Shown here piece after piece: positions 33,401-41,745 of a stretch of 64,000 nucleotides of DNA (within the stretch, counting starts at the first letter, position 1; each line of letters opens with the position of its first letter). The translations under genes were made by a program, and so were the position numbers. Under the pieces are notes generated by a model. It worked only from the letters and a program-made list of their open reading frames with translations. It was not told the DNA's origin and made no database searches. Source of the DNA: Nocardioides gansuensis (GTDB lineage Bacteria > Actinomycetota > Actinomycetes > Propionibacteriales > Nocardioidaceae); contig NZ_QDGZ01000005.1 in assembly GCF_003076135.1 (NCBI RefSeq), positions 186,001 through 250,000 of the forward strand, read 5' to 3'.

Positions 33401-34434
33401 GCCGGGAGGTCGAGCAGCGTCACGCCGTGCAGGCCGTCCGGCGGCACGATGTGGTTGCCCGGCGGCAGGTGGCCGCCGTCGATGACGAGCAGCAGGTGCG
33501 GGGTTGGTGGTCGCTCGTCCGCGCCGAACCGCGGCCGGTCGGGCAGGTCCTCGGGCAGCAGGTTGCCAAGGTCGTCGAGAGACGTCGAGACCATCCGCAT
33601 CGGGCCGACGGCGTCCGCCTCGCGCTGGCTCTGGGCGTGGGGCAGCCACTTGACCCAGTCCCAGTGCTGGAGGTTGTCCTCGGAGGTCAGCACGGCGACC
33701 ACGAGCTGGTCGGGGTTGTGGAACGCCGTCGCCGAGCAGATCAGCGCCCGGGCAGCGGCCCGCGCCTCGTCCTCGCCGCCGCACACCTCGACGCGGTCGA
33801 AGGCACGCAGGTCGATCGAGGCGGGCAGGTCGGGCTGGAGGCGGTGCACGACCAGCAGCCGGTGGAGCGCCGAGGCGGCCGCGGGGTCGACCTGGTCGAC
33901 GGGGGCACTCTCCGGCGGCACGAGCTCGAGCGAGAGCGGCTGGGCGCACAGCCCGTAGCGCACCTGCAGGAAGTGGGGGTCCCCCGAGGTGTTGCCCCAG
34001 AGCCGGCTGCGCTCCTCCGCGATCGCGGGCAGGGCGGAGGGCTCGGGGTGGTGCCAGTTCAGGGCCCGGCGCTGCTGGTCCGCCGCCTTGCGGGCGACCT
34101 GGCGGATGTTGGAGAGGTAGCGCAGGTATTCGGTGCGGGAGCCCGTCACCTGCTGGGCCCGCTGCTTACGCTGCCGGTCGATCTGCACGATGATGAAGCC
34201 CAGGGTCGCGAACAGGAACATGCCGGCCGCCAGGAAGCCGCGGCCGCGGTTGGCTCCACCGGTGGTCGCTACCAGCACGATCGAGCCGAGGCTGCCCAGC
34301 ATCGGGATCGCGTTCATCAGGACACCGCTGGTGCCCTCGCCCTCCTGGATCTCCGGGGGTGGCTGCAACACGATCTGCCCGCCGGGCATCTCCGGCGCGT
34401 CCATGCGATGCCCACCGCGAAGCGTCGTGCTCAC
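30439..34434 (-). CDS. eccC: EccC, type VII (ESX) secretion FtsK/SpoIIIE-type ATPase
   Basis: Motor of the ESX secretion machine, 1331 residues: a short cytoplasmic start, two membrane helices (about 38-78), a DUF domain, then three FtsK-like ATPase domains with Walker A at about 488 (GATGSGKS), 845 (GGPRSGKS) and 1131 (GDGQSGKS). It fuses what some systems encode as EccCa and EccCb. The last ATPase domain normally binds the C-terminus of WXG100 substrates. ATG start; divergent from the EccD-like gene across about 120 bp, a natural shared control region for the locus. Confidence 0.95.
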   Translation of the reverse strand: MSTTLRGGHRMDAPEMPGGQIVLQPPPEIQEGEGTSGVLMNAIPMLGSLGSIVLVATTGGANRGRGFLAAGMFLFATLGFIIVQIDRQRKQRAQQVTGSRTEYLRYLSNIRQVARKAADQQRRALNWHHPEPSALPAIAEERSRLWGNTSGDPHFLQVRYGLCAQPLSLELVPPESAPVDQVDPAAASALHRLLVVHRLQPDLPASIDLRAFDRVEVCGGEDEARAAARALICSATAFHNPDQLVVAVLTSEDNLQHWDWVKWLPHAQSQREADAVGPMRMVSTSLDDLGNLLPEDLPDRPRFGADERPPTPHLLLVIDGGHLPPGNHIVPPDGLHGVTLLDLPAHWDDLEDSTRLRLQITGEAKGDKAPIVALRLREEPVKAQIDQCDLATAEAFARRMAPLKTASAEASSASGTVDITSVAPDHMELLGLGDIPTFDAMMAWRPRPARDRLRVPIGIGDSGGLIHLDIKESAQQGMGPHGLVIGATGSGKSEFLRTLVLGLAQTHSPDALNLVLVDFKGGATFAGMADMPHVSAVITNLANELTLVDRMQDALSGEMVRRQELLRDAGNYASIRDYEKARVAGEPLAPLPSLFIVVDEFSEMLSAKPEFIDLFVAIGRLGRSLGLHLLLASQRLEEGRLRGLESHLSYRVGLRTFSAGESRAVLGVPDAYELPAVPGLGYLKPDQSTLLRFKAAYVSGPPSSRARVARDEGGHVRGILPFTISEVQALEPMEPEAEEAPRPQAQQGEQPSLLDIAVEKMVGLGNPAHQVWLPPLDVPDTLDQLMPDLAEHPELGLVSEEWRRVNGLVVPLGTVDRPREQRRDTMTINLTGAAGHVAVVGGPRSGKSTMLRTIVTSMALTTTPLESQFFVLDFGGGTFAPMAKLPHVSGVATRSEPDVVRRVVAEIQGVVDRREAYFREQGIDSIETYRSRRAQGRADDSWGDVYLVIDGWSTLRADFDDIEMELQQLAGRGLTFGLHLIVASGRWADFRAAMRDVFGSKLELRLGDPLDSEIDRKIAALVPTGRPGRGLVPAKLHYLASLPRIDGDPDAATLGDGVDDLVSRVAAAWQGPAGPKLRLLPELITLDKVREDAERRQVPVKRLLIGINEKELAPVAIDPDTEPHMLIFGDGQSGKSGLLRAYVQEVMRARTPKEAQIVVVDYRRSLLGEVPDEYLLNYLTSATQATPAIKDLAAYLESRIPGPDVTPEQLRNRSWWTGAEVFVVVDDYDLVATQQSSPVQALQPLMAQARDTGLHVAVARRVGGASRALYDPIIQSLRDLAMPGVLLSGPRDEGALIGTLRPQPAPPGRARVVTRDRGVEVTQLAWTEPQL

Positions 34435-34552
34435 CCGAGTCCCCCTCGTGCGCCGTCAAGGTCGCGTTGACTATAGGTGCCCCCCATCAGCACGGACTAC
34501 CCTGCTGGGCGGACGTGTGCCACCGGGGGCGCCGTGCACCTGAGGGGGAAGG

Positions 34553-35908
34553 TTGAGCGACGCACAGTCGACGTCGACGATCGTGCTGACCATCCATGGT
34601 CCGGCGGGAGTCGTGGACCTGGTCGTCCCCGAAGGCGCCACCTCGGTCGACGTGGCCCGCGTGTACGCCGCGGAGGCAGGCCTCACGGCGATGCCACTGC
34701 TCCAGCGGCCACTCGGCGAGCTGCTCACCGCCGATCGGGCGCTCGTCGACCTGGGTGTCGAGCCGGGCGACCTGCTCGTGGCGACGGTGGGCGTCCACCG
34801 TCCGCGGAAGCGGCAGGCTCTCATGGACGTCGTACGGGCTGCCCCGGACGCGCCGCGGTTCGCGGCCTTCATGGTCACGCTGGCCGTCGTCGTCGCGGGC
34901 CTCGCGGCCTGGTACGCCGCCCAGGCAGGAGAGAGCATCCAGCGCACGGTCGTGGTGGGTGCTCTCCTGGTCTGCGCCCTGGCAGCGGCGCTGCCCGTCG
35001 GTCGCCACGCCCCGCAGCGCTCCTCGGCCGCTCCGGCCTTCGGCGCCGCAGCCGCCTTCGCGGCCTTCTACGAGCCGGGCAGCCACCTGCTGCCCGCCGT
35101 GGTCGGGGTGACGGCCCTCGGTGCGGCGGCCGTCGCCGCGATCGCCCGGGCCATGGCGCCCGCCGACCACGAGGCGCTGACCGTCTGGGTCGTCTCTGGG
35201 GTGGTGGTCTTCGCCGTCTGCGGGGCCGGCCCACTCCTGGAGTGGTCACCGCGGGTGTCCTGGACCGTGCTGCTCGTGCTCGCGATGCTCGCGGTCAGGT
35301 TCGTGCCGTCCCTGGCGGTCGACGTACCCGACGAGGCCCTGCTCGACCTCGAGCGCCTCGCCGTCACGGCGTGGTCCGCACGCGACGTCTCGAAGTCCCG
35401 CCGCGGCCGCATCGTGGTGCCCGAGTCGGCGATCGTCCGGCTGGTCACGACGGCCACCCGCACCGTGACCGCCGCGAGCGCGGCCGTGCTGGTCGTGATG
35501 GCGGTGGCGACGCCGCTCCTGCTGCAGTCGGCCACCATCGACCTGGACCGGATCGGGGCGCGCTGCCTCGCCTTCTTCGCCGGCGGCGCCGTGCTGCTCG
35601 CCGCCCGGTCCTACCGCCATGCCGCCTCCCGCACCCTGCTGCGAGCAGCTGGGCTGTCGGCCTGGGTGGCACTGGCCTTCGCGATGGTCCCGGAGCTGGG
35701 CAGCCGCACCCTTGCCTGGGTGGTCGCCGTGGCCGTGGCCGTGGGCGCCGTCGTCGTCGCGGCTGCCGTCGCGACCGGGCGTGGCTGGCGCTCGGTGCGC
35801 TGGTCCCGGCGGGCCGAGCTCGCCGAGTCGCTGTGCGGCTCGTTCACGCTCGCCTCGGCGGTCGTAGCCGCGGGAGTCTTCCGAGCCCTGTGGGAAATGA
35901 CGTCCTGA
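34553..35908 (+). CDS. EccD-like protein (YukD domain plus ~11 membrane helices), first paralog
   Basis: A product of 451 residues: an N-terminal ubiquitin-like YukD domain (about 8-85, IVLTIHGPAGVVDLVVPEG) followed by a basic linker and about eleven membrane helices to the C-terminus. This is EccD architecture, but the sequence differs strongly from the second EccD at 36809. TTG is the first possible start after an upstream in-frame stop, with GGGGAAGG immediately before it. Mycobacterial ESX complexes contain two EccD subunits per protomer; two genes here suggest a heterodimer (inference). It could also have taken the place of EccE, for which I see no gene. Confidence 0.8.
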   Translation: MSDAQSTSTIVLTIHGPAGVVDLVVPEGATSVDVARVYAAEAGLTAMPLLQRPLGELLTADRALVDLGVEPGDLLVATVGVHRPRKRQALMDVVRAAPDAPRFAAFMVTLAVVVAGLAAWYAAQAGESIQRTVVVGALLVCALAAALPVGRHAPQRSSAAPAFGAAAAFAAFYEPGSHLLPAVVGVTALGAAAVAAIARAMAPADHEALTVWVVSGVVVFAVCGAGPLLEWSPRVSWTVLLVLAMLAVRFVPSLAVDVPDEALLDLERLAVTAWSARDVSKSRRGRIVVPESAIVRLVTTATRTVTAASAAVLVVMAVATPLLLQSATIDLDRIGARCLAFFAGGAVLLAARSYRHAASRTLLRAAGLSAWVALAFAMVPELGSRTLAWVVAVAVAVGAVVVAAAVATGRGWRSVRWSRRAELAESLCGSFTLASAVVAAGVFRALWEMTS

Positions 35909-36042
35909 TGTTTAGGCCCTCAGGGGGCGGGTAGATCCTCGTTGGCCGGGGGGCCGGGACGTCTCCCCGAGCCAGGCAAAGAACCACCAGGCACCAACCA
36001 CTGAACTCGGTCGGACCGTCCGCCGAGGGGGAAGGAACGACA

Positions 36043-36354
36043 ATGACCGCACAGTACGGCCAGGCAGAGAAGGCGCTCTCCCAGGCGGCGGAGTACGTCA
36101 ACTCCGCTCGCGGTGACGTGAAGAGCAAGTGCAACACGCTCTCCGACCGGATGAACGAGATGCTCGCGGGCTGGGGCGGCCAGGGCGCCAGCGCCTTCGG
36201 CAACCTCATGGTGGCGTGGCAGGAGAAGCAGGAGACCATCCTGAAGGCCCTCGACCAGCTCGCCGTCTCCATGCAGGAGACCGAGAAGGACAACGTCAAC
36301 ACCGACCAGGCGCAGGCTGACTCTCACAGCACCCTGCGCGGCCGCCTCGGCTGA
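36043..36354 (+). CDS. WXG100 ESX substrate (EsxA/B-like), first
   Basis: A helical hairpin protein of 103 residues with the WXG turn in EMLAGWGGQGASAF (about residue 45). It carries no signal peptide; such proteins leave as heterodimers through the ESX channel. ATG with GGGGAAGG ten bases upstream. Separated by 37 bp from the second WXG100 gene, with which it should pair. Serves as likely substrate of the surrounding EccC/EccD/EccB machine. Confidence 0.9.
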   Translation: MTAQYGQAEKALSQAAEYVNSARGDVKSKCNTLSDRMNEMLAGWGGQGASAFGNLMVAWQEKQETILKALDQLAVSMQETEKDNVNTDQAQADSHSTLRGRLG

Positions 36355-36391
36355 CCCACCACCCACCGACTTCCAGATCAGGAGAATCGAC

Positions 36392-36682
36392 ATGTCTTTC
36401 GACGGAATCAGCGTCCAGCACGGCAAGCTCGACCAGGGTGCGGCTGACGCCATCCAGGCGGCCAAGGACATCGAGGCCCGCCTCGACACCCTGGAGAACG
36501 AGCTCAACCCGCTCAAGAGCGACTGGGTCGGTAGCGCCAAGGCTGCCTACGACGACGCCAAGGCCAAGTGGGACCAGGCGATCACCGACATGATCACCCT
36601 GCTCCAGCAGGCCGGTCAGGGTGTCTCGGACTCCAACGCCGAGTACCAGGCTGCCGACAAGCGCGGCGCCGACCGCTTCTGA
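36392..36682 (+). CDS. WXG100 ESX substrate (EsxA/B-like), second
   Basis: A WXG100 protein of 96 residues with the turn in LKSDWVGSAKAAYDD (about residue 42-50) and a helical C-terminus (SNAEYQAADKRGADRF) that includes a Y-x-x-x-D-like element (YQAAD), the export signal type seen in one partner of ESX pairs. AGGAGAATC precedes the ATG. Followed by a strong hairpin that would reduce read-through into eccD and so favour excess substrate over machine components. Confidence 0.9.
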   Translation: MSFDGISVQHGKLDQGAADAIQAAKDIEARLDTLENELNPLKSDWVGSAKAAYDDAKAKWDQAITDMITLLQQAGQGVSDSNAEYQAADKRGADRF

Positions 36683-36692
36683 GCCACCCGTG

Positions 36693-36724
36693 AGGCCGGC
36701 CGTCCCCTCGGGGACGGCCGGCCT
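36693..36724 (+). terminator. Hairpin between the WXG100 genes and eccD
   Basis: A perfect 15-bp inverted repeat AGGCCGGCCGTCCCC / GGGGACGGCCGGCCT with a 2-nt centre (shorter stem in practice). No T-run. Probably a partial terminator or RNA 3'-end stabiliser. Confidence 0.7.
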
Positions 36725-36808
36725 TGGCTGCTTTACTGACGCCGCACGTCACACGCCACGGACAGCCACGGACACACAGGTCATCTACGTACAAGGGGAT
36801 CAGCACGC

Positions 36809-38191
36809 ATGAGTCAGGCGTCGTCCATGGCCTCAGGCCTGGTGCGAGTGACTGTCGCCTCGGGATCGCGACGGGTCGACCTGGTGCTTCCCGGCGCCGT
36901 TCCGGTCGCCGAGCTGGTGCCCGAGCTGGCCCGCAGCGTCGGGCTCCTCGATGCGACGACTGTCTATGGCGGCTACAAGCTCGTCACGCAGGAGGGACGC
37001 GTCCTCGCCAGTGACGCCGGCCTGCTGATCCAGGGTATCGAGGACGGTGGCCTGCTCACCGTGACTGCCGGGGTCGACGAGAAGCCCCCGCGCATCTACG
37101 ACGACGTGGTCGAGGCCATGGCAGACGTCGTGGAGCACGAGCTCACGCCGTGGGAGCCCGCAACCGGCCGGCGTACTGCCCTGGGCGCTGCCGGCATGCT
37201 GCTCGCCCTGGGCGCGCTCGGGCTGCTCCTGCTGGGCGAGAGCATGCTCGGCGGCGTCGCGGCCGCCCTCGTGGCCCTCATGCTCGTCGTCGGTGGCGTC
37301 GTGCTGGCGCGCAGCCAGGACGAGCCCGAGGCCGGGGTCGCGGTCGCGCTGCTCGCGACCCTCTATGCCCTCGTGGCCGGACTCGTCCTGGCGAGTGGTG
37401 ACCTGCCCGAGTGGACGTGGCCCCTGCCGGCGGGGTTCTTCGAGGGACCGGTGATGACGGCTGGCCTCAGCATCCTCGCCGTCGGCGTCATCGCCGTGGT
37501 CGGGCTGCGCGACGGTCGCGCCCTGATGATCCCGCCGATCGTGGTGGGTGCCCTGCTGACCGCCTGCGGGCTGCTCGTGATGCTCACCGGCGTCGAGCCG
37601 TCGGTGCTGCTCACGATCGTGATGACGCTGGTGGTGCTGGCGGGCAGCATCTTTCCCTGGCTGGCGCTCGGCATGACGAGCACCAAGGTCGACCAGCTCT
37701 ACTCCCTCCACGACGTCACGGCCGACCCCGGCGAGATCGATCCCGCCCAGGTGGGCGCGGACGCGCGGGTGGCGCACGAGATCCTGCTGGCCGTCTCCGC
37801 CACCGTCGGCACACTGCTGGTGCTGTTCGCCCCGTTCGCCGTGAGCCGCGGCGCCACCGGCACAGCCCTGGCTGCGGTGTGCTGCCTCGCCGTCATCCTG
37901 CGCACCCGCCAGTACCGCGCCGGCTCCGAGGTGTTCGCCGGCATCGTGTCCGGGGTGCTCGGCCTGGCCTCGGTCGCCCTCTCGATGCTGCTCCAGCACG
38001 ACGGCTGGCGCGCCTGGGCCGCCATCGTCCTGGCGGTGATCGGTGCCCTGCTGCTCCTGACGACCCTCGTCCCCTCGAGCCCTTCGGTGCGCCGCGGGCG
38101 GCTGGGCGACATGGTCGAGTCCCTCACCCTGCTCTCGCTCCTGCCGCTGATGGTGATCGCGGCGGGCTTCGTCGACGCGGTCATGGGCTGA
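36809..38191 (+). CDS. eccD: EccD, type VII secretion integral membrane protein
   Basis: Channel-lining component of the ESX membrane complex, 460 residues: an N-terminal YukD ubiquitin-like domain (about 10-90, VRVTVASGSRRVDLVLPG), a linker (EHELTPWEPATGRR), and about eleven membrane helices. Length and the W-x-P linker are typical for EccD. ATG start after the hairpin. Its stop is three bases before the eccB start, so the downstream genes form one unit. Partner of the diverged paralog at 34553. Confidence 0.92.
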   Translation: MSQASSMASGLVRVTVASGSRRVDLVLPGAVPVAELVPELARSVGLLDATTVYGGYKLVTQEGRVLASDAGLLIQGIEDGGLLTVTAGVDEKPPRIYDDVVEAMADVVEHELTPWEPATGRRTALGAAGMLLALGALGLLLLGESMLGGVAAALVALMLVVGGVVLARSQDEPEAGVAVALLATLYALVAGLVLASGDLPEWTWPLPAGFFEGPVMTAGLSILAVGVIAVVGLRDGRALMIPPIVVGALLTACGLLVMLTGVEPSVLLTIVMTLVVLAGSIFPWLALGMTSTKVDQLYSLHDVTADPGEIDPAQVGADARVAHEILLAVSATVGTLLVLFAPFAVSRGATGTALAAVCCLAVILRTRQYRAGSEVFAGIVSGVLGLASVALSMLLQHDGWRAWAAIVLAVIGALLLLTTLVPSSPSVRRGRLGDMVESLTLLSLLPLMVIAAGFVDAVMG

Positions 38192-38194
38192 GCC

Positions 38195-39613
38195 GTGGCG
38201 ACCAAGAAGGACCTCGTCGAGGCGCACACCTTCTCGCGCCGCCGGCTGGTCACCGCCTTCGTGAGCGGCGCCCCCGGTGGACGCGAGGTCGAGCCCACCC
38301 GGCCCGGCCGGGTGCTGATCGGAGGCGTCGCGATCTCGGTGCTCCTGCTGGCCGGCGCGGCGATCGCCGGCTTCCTGCTGGGCAGGCCCAACTCCCAGTG
38401 GCTGGAGAAGGGCAGCTTCGTCATCTCCAAGGACACGGGCGAGCAGTACGTCGTGCTCAACACCGAGCCCGACCCGGTCATCCAGCGCGTCCCCAACTAC
38501 CTCTCGGCCCAGCTGCTCCTCGGCGACGCCGAGCTCACGCCGTTCACCGTGCGGGACAAGTACATCCGCAAGGTCACCCTCGGTCCGGACCTGGGCATCG
38601 AGGGCGCCCCGGCCGGCCTGCCCGCGGCCGACGAGCTGGTCCAGGGCGGGTGGACGGCCTGCACCGCGCCCGAGCAGGGCATCAAGGTCACGGTGACCCG
38701 CGAGCCGGAGGTCACCGAGCTGCGGTTCTCGTCGTTCCTTGTGGAGAGCGGCGGGAAGCACTGGCTGATCGCGGCCTCACCCGGGGTGGACGTAGGCGCC
38801 CACCGGTTCGAGATGCCGCCCGACTCGACCGACGCCGACACGTTCGCCGACCGGCTCGGGTTCTCCGCACTCGAGGCGGCTCCCGTCGTGGCCGAGGACT
38901 GGCTCAACCTCTTCCCCGCAGGGCCGCCGCTGACGCTCGACGCGTTCGGGCTCACGAGCGTCGGCGAGCCCGTGAACTATCCCGAGTCCGAGAGCGACCT
39001 GAAGGGCCTCGAGACCGGCGACCTGGTGCGCACGCACTCCGGCAACTTCTACCTCCTGGGCTCCGACGGCCCGCAGCTGCTCTCCGAGTTCGCCGCCCAG
39101 CTGTACGACGCCGTGGGTGGCCGTCCGGTGCAGGAGCTCCCGGGCGACCTGCACGTGGAGCGCGCACCCGAGGAGTTCCCCTCAGAGTGGCCGTCACGGC
39201 TCCCCGAGCCCGCGGGCACCGGTGACCTGTGCGCGGTGCTCTACCCCTCGGAGGACGCCGGCTCGCGGGTCGTGCTGGCCGACTCCGCTGAGGGTCGTGC
39301 GAGTCCTGACGATATCTCCCGCAACGAGCACGAGGTCGTCGTCGAGCCCTCGGGCGGCGCCTATGTCGAGGCGGGCGCGGACGAGGCGAGCACCGAGGGC
39401 ACGGCGTACGTCATCGACGCCAAGGGTGCGAAGTATCCGCTCGTCGGCCCCCTGGTCGCCGACTACATCGGCTACGGCGAAGCGACGCCGACCGTTGTGC
39501 CGAGCAGCTGGATGCGGTTCTTCGAGGACGGGGTGACGCTGTCCCTCAACGCCGCCCGACGGGTGCCCGAGGACGCCCCGGACCAGGGCCAGACGCAGGA
39601 GGCGACGCAGTGA
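38195..39613 (+). CDS. eccB: EccB, type VII secretion membrane protein
   Basis: A product of 472 residues: a cytoplasmic N-terminus with KKDLVEAHTFSRRRLVTAFV (typical EccB start), one membrane helix (about 45-66) and a large extracytoplasmic domain of R-repeats with the conserved disulfide-type cysteines (WTACTAPE, GDLCAVLYP). EccB forms the outer part of the complex. GTG start three bases after the eccD stop; the end overlaps the mycP GTG by four bases. Confidence 0.93.
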   Translation: MATKKDLVEAHTFSRRRLVTAFVSGAPGGREVEPTRPGRVLIGGVAISVLLLAGAAIAGFLLGRPNSQWLEKGSFVISKDTGEQYVVLNTEPDPVIQRVPNYLSAQLLLGDAELTPFTVRDKYIRKVTLGPDLGIEGAPAGLPAADELVQGGWTACTAPEQGIKVTVTREPEVTELRFSSFLVESGGKHWLIAASPGVDVGAHRFEMPPDSTDADTFADRLGFSALEAAPVVAEDWLNLFPAGPPLTLDAFGLTSVGEPVNYPESESDLKGLETGDLVRTHSGNFYLLGSDGPQLLSEFAAQLYDAVGGRPVQELPGDLHVERAPEEFPSEWPSRLPEPAGTGDLCAVLYPSEDAGSRVVLADSAEGRASPDDISRNEHEVVVEPSGGAYVEAGADEASTEGTAYVIDAKGAKYPLVGPLVADYIGYGEATPTVVPSSWMRFFEDGVTLSLNAARRVPEDAPDQGQTQEATQ

Positions 39614-40863
39614 CCCGCCCTGCGGGCCGATGCGGTGCCCGGCGCGCCGCAGGCACCCTCGCGCTGGCGCTCGCGATGGCCCCGGCGCCGCTGTTGGCCT
39701 CGGCGGGCCCCGCGTCGGCCGCTGACGACATGCCGTGCGACGAGACGGCGGTCCCCGGCTCCGACCGGCTCGCCGACGCGACGACCGGGATCGACGAGGT
39801 CAAGGTGCGCCTGCACATCGAGGAGGCCCACGAGATCAGCCGTGGCCGGGGCGTGCGTGTCGCCGTGCTGGACGGCGGGATCGACGGATCCGGGCTGCCC
39901 GTCGTCGGCCGCCTCGGCGTCGGGGGCCTCGTCCCCGAGCGGCTGACCGGTCACGGCACCATCGTCGCCGGCATCATCGCCGGCCGCGACGGAGTGGCCC
40001 CGGACGCCCAGCTCATCGACGTCCGCGTGATGGACACCGTGACGCCGGACTACAGCCAGGGCCAGAAGGGCCTCACCTCCGGCGGCATCGCCGAGGGCAT
40101 CGAGCGGCTGCTCGCCGCCACCCGTGCCGACCCGCCCGAGGTCGTCAACATCTCGCTCGCCGTGCGGGACAACGACGACCCCAGGCTGAAGGCGGCCATC
40201 GCCGCGCTGGTCAGGCGGGACGTCGTCGTGGTGGCCTCCGCTGGCAACGCCGTCCAGTCCGACGACGAGGGCGGAGCGCCGTTCGAGGGCACGCCCGAAA
40301 GCGACGCGCCCATCTACCCGGCCGATTATCCCGGGGTCGTCGCCGTGAGCGCCGTACCCCCGGACAACGACGACCCACGTCCCTACGTCGTGCCCAACCG
40401 GGACACCGACGTCGCGGCACCGACCCTGGGGGCCATCTCGCAGAACGCCACCGGCCAGCGGTGCGTGGTCGGCCAGGTCGCCACGTCATGGGCGACGGCG
40501 GAGGTGAGCGGCGTCGTGGCTCTGCTGCGCTCGCGCTACCCGAAGGACACGGCCGCGCAGATCGTGGCCCGGCTGCTGCACACGACCGAGGGCGGCGTCA
40601 GCGACCCCGGCGCGCGCAACCCGTGGACCGGCTACGGCGTGGTGCAGGCCCACGACGCGCTCGTGCGACAGCTCTCGCCGAAGAAGTCCGGCACGCTGAA
40701 GGTCTCCGAGACCCGGATCCGCTCCGACGCCCAGGCCCCGCCGGCGCCGGAGAAGCTCGACCTCTTCGGCTCCTCGCGCGCCCTCCTGCTGTGGTTCGGC
40801 CTGCTCGCCGGCACGCTGTTGGCGCTCGCGTTCATGCTGCGCCCGCTCTTCCGCCGGTCCTGA
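39610..40863 (+). CDS. mycP: MycP, type VII secretion-associated subtilisin-like protease (mycosin)
   Basis: A product of 417 residues: signal peptide (about 1-38), subtilase domain, and a C-terminal membrane anchor (about 392-412) followed by FRRS. Catalytic Asp in AVLDGGID near 88, His in GHGTIVAGIIAG near 115, oxyanion Asn in VVASAGNAV, and the nucleophile Ser near 293 in VATSWATAEVSG, where the usual GTS is ATS. Mycosins stabilise the ESX complex and process some substrates. GTG start overlapping eccB. Last gene of the locus; convergent with a VOC gene after 14 bp. No eccA or eccE is seen. Confidence 0.93.
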   Translation: MTRPAGRCGARRAAGTLALALAMAPAPLLASAGPASAADDMPCDETAVPGSDRLADATTGIDEVKVRLHIEEAHEISRGRGVRVAVLDGGIDGSGLPVVGRLGVGGLVPERLTGHGTIVAGIIAGRDGVAPDAQLIDVRVMDTVTPDYSQGQKGLTSGGIAEGIERLLAATRADPPEVVNISLAVRDNDDPRLKAAIAALVRRDVVVVASAGNAVQSDDEGGAPFEGTPESDAPIYPADYPGVVAVSAVPPDNDDPRPYVVPNRDTDVAAPTLGAISQNATGQRCVVGQVATSWATAEVSGVVALLRSRYPKDTAAQIVARLLHTTEGGVSDPGARNPWTGYGVVQAHDALVRQLSPKKSGTLKVSETRIRSDAQAPPAPEKLDLFGSSRALLLWFGLLAGTLLALAFMLRPLFRRS

Positions 40864-40877
40864 GGCCAGCCGCCGCC

Positions 40878-41726
40878 CTACCCGTCCCCGCCGGGCGGCG
40901 TGAACTGGCTGACCGAGAAGACGGCGCCCTGGGGGTCCCGCACCAGCGCCTCGCGAGTCCAGTCGGAGTCCGTACGCCGGAGCACGGCGCCCCCGAGGCG
41001 CACGACGGCGTCGACGGCGTCGTCGCGGTCGGCGACGGTGAAGGTGACGTGCCAGTGGGGCTGCTCGCCGGGCTCGGCGCGGACCAGCCAGCCGATGGCG
41101 TCGGCGAAGCCGGCCGGGACGGAGACGCCGGACTGCCGGGCATGGATGTCCGGGTCGGACGTGGCGGCGAGGTGGTCGCCGTAGCCCGGGCGCCGGATCA
41201 TGGTGGCGAACCCCAGGTCGGCGAAGGCCCACCCGAACACGTCGGCGTAGAAGGCGGCTGATCCCTCCGGGTCGTCCGTGTGCAGGTCGCTGAAGTTCCA
41301 GGCGCCGGGGGCATTGGTGAGCTGGGCGCCGGCGCGGAGTCCTGCCTGCCTCAGTCGGAACGGGACGCCGGACGAGTCGGTGCAGGCTGCGGTCCAGCCG
41401 TGCTGCCCTGCCTCATCCGGTCCGCGCACGGTCCGCCCACCGGCGGCTTCGACCCGGGCGAGTGCCCTGCCTACGTCGTCGACGGCGACGAAGGTCTGCC
41501 ATCCCGGGTCCCCGACCTCGCCCGGGGTGGTCGGGCCTGCCAGGCCGGCGACGTCCTGACCGTCCAGCCGCGCGACGAGGTGGCGGGACTGCTGGCCGGG
41601 CGAGGTGACGTCGTCGAAGGTCCAGCCGAACAGGCCGGAGTAGAACGCCTGGGCGCCGGCGAGATCCCGGTGCTCGAGCTCGATCCACGAGGTCACACCT
41701 TCGGGATAGGTCCGTGCCGTGCTCAC
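40878..41726 (-). CDS. VOC-superfamily protein with two glyoxalase-like modules
   Basis: A product of 282 residues with two repeated VOC halves: the first around WIELEHRDLAGAQAFYSGLF (about 12-31), the second around NFSDLHTDDPEGSAAFYADVF (about residues 140-160) and ending DPQGAVFSVSQF. Related proteins include hydroxylase- and bleomycin-resistance-like enzymes; activity unknown. GTG at 41726 with GGAGA seven bases upstream. 19 bp downstream of another VOC gene in the same direction, so the two are likely co-transcribed. Confidence 0.85.
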   Translation of the reverse strand: MSTARTYPEGVTSWIELEHRDLAGAQAFYSGLFGWTFDDVTSPGQQSRHLVARLDGQDVAGLAGPTTPGEVGDPGWQTFVAVDDVGRALARVEAAGGRTVRGPDEAGQHGWTAACTDSSGVPFRLRQAGLRAGAQLTNAPGAWNFSDLHTDDPEGSAAFYADVFGWAFADLGFATMIRRPGYGDHLAATSDPDIHARQSGVSVPAGFADAIGWLVRAEPGEQPHWHVTFTVADRDDAVDAVVRLGGAVLRRTDSDWTREALVRDPQGAVFSVSQFTPPGGDG

Positions 41727-41745
41727 GAGAGGTCTCCGGCCGCGA

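Noticed and set aside
30436..34470. Plus-strand frame of 1344 codons opposite eccC
   Set aside because: Low-complexity His/Gly/Arg/Leu shadow; eccC on the minus strand has three Walker motifs.
35326..35331. GTACCC (minus GGGTAC) inside the first EccD-like gene
   Set aside because: Coding context, antisense to the gene and far from any minus-strand start.
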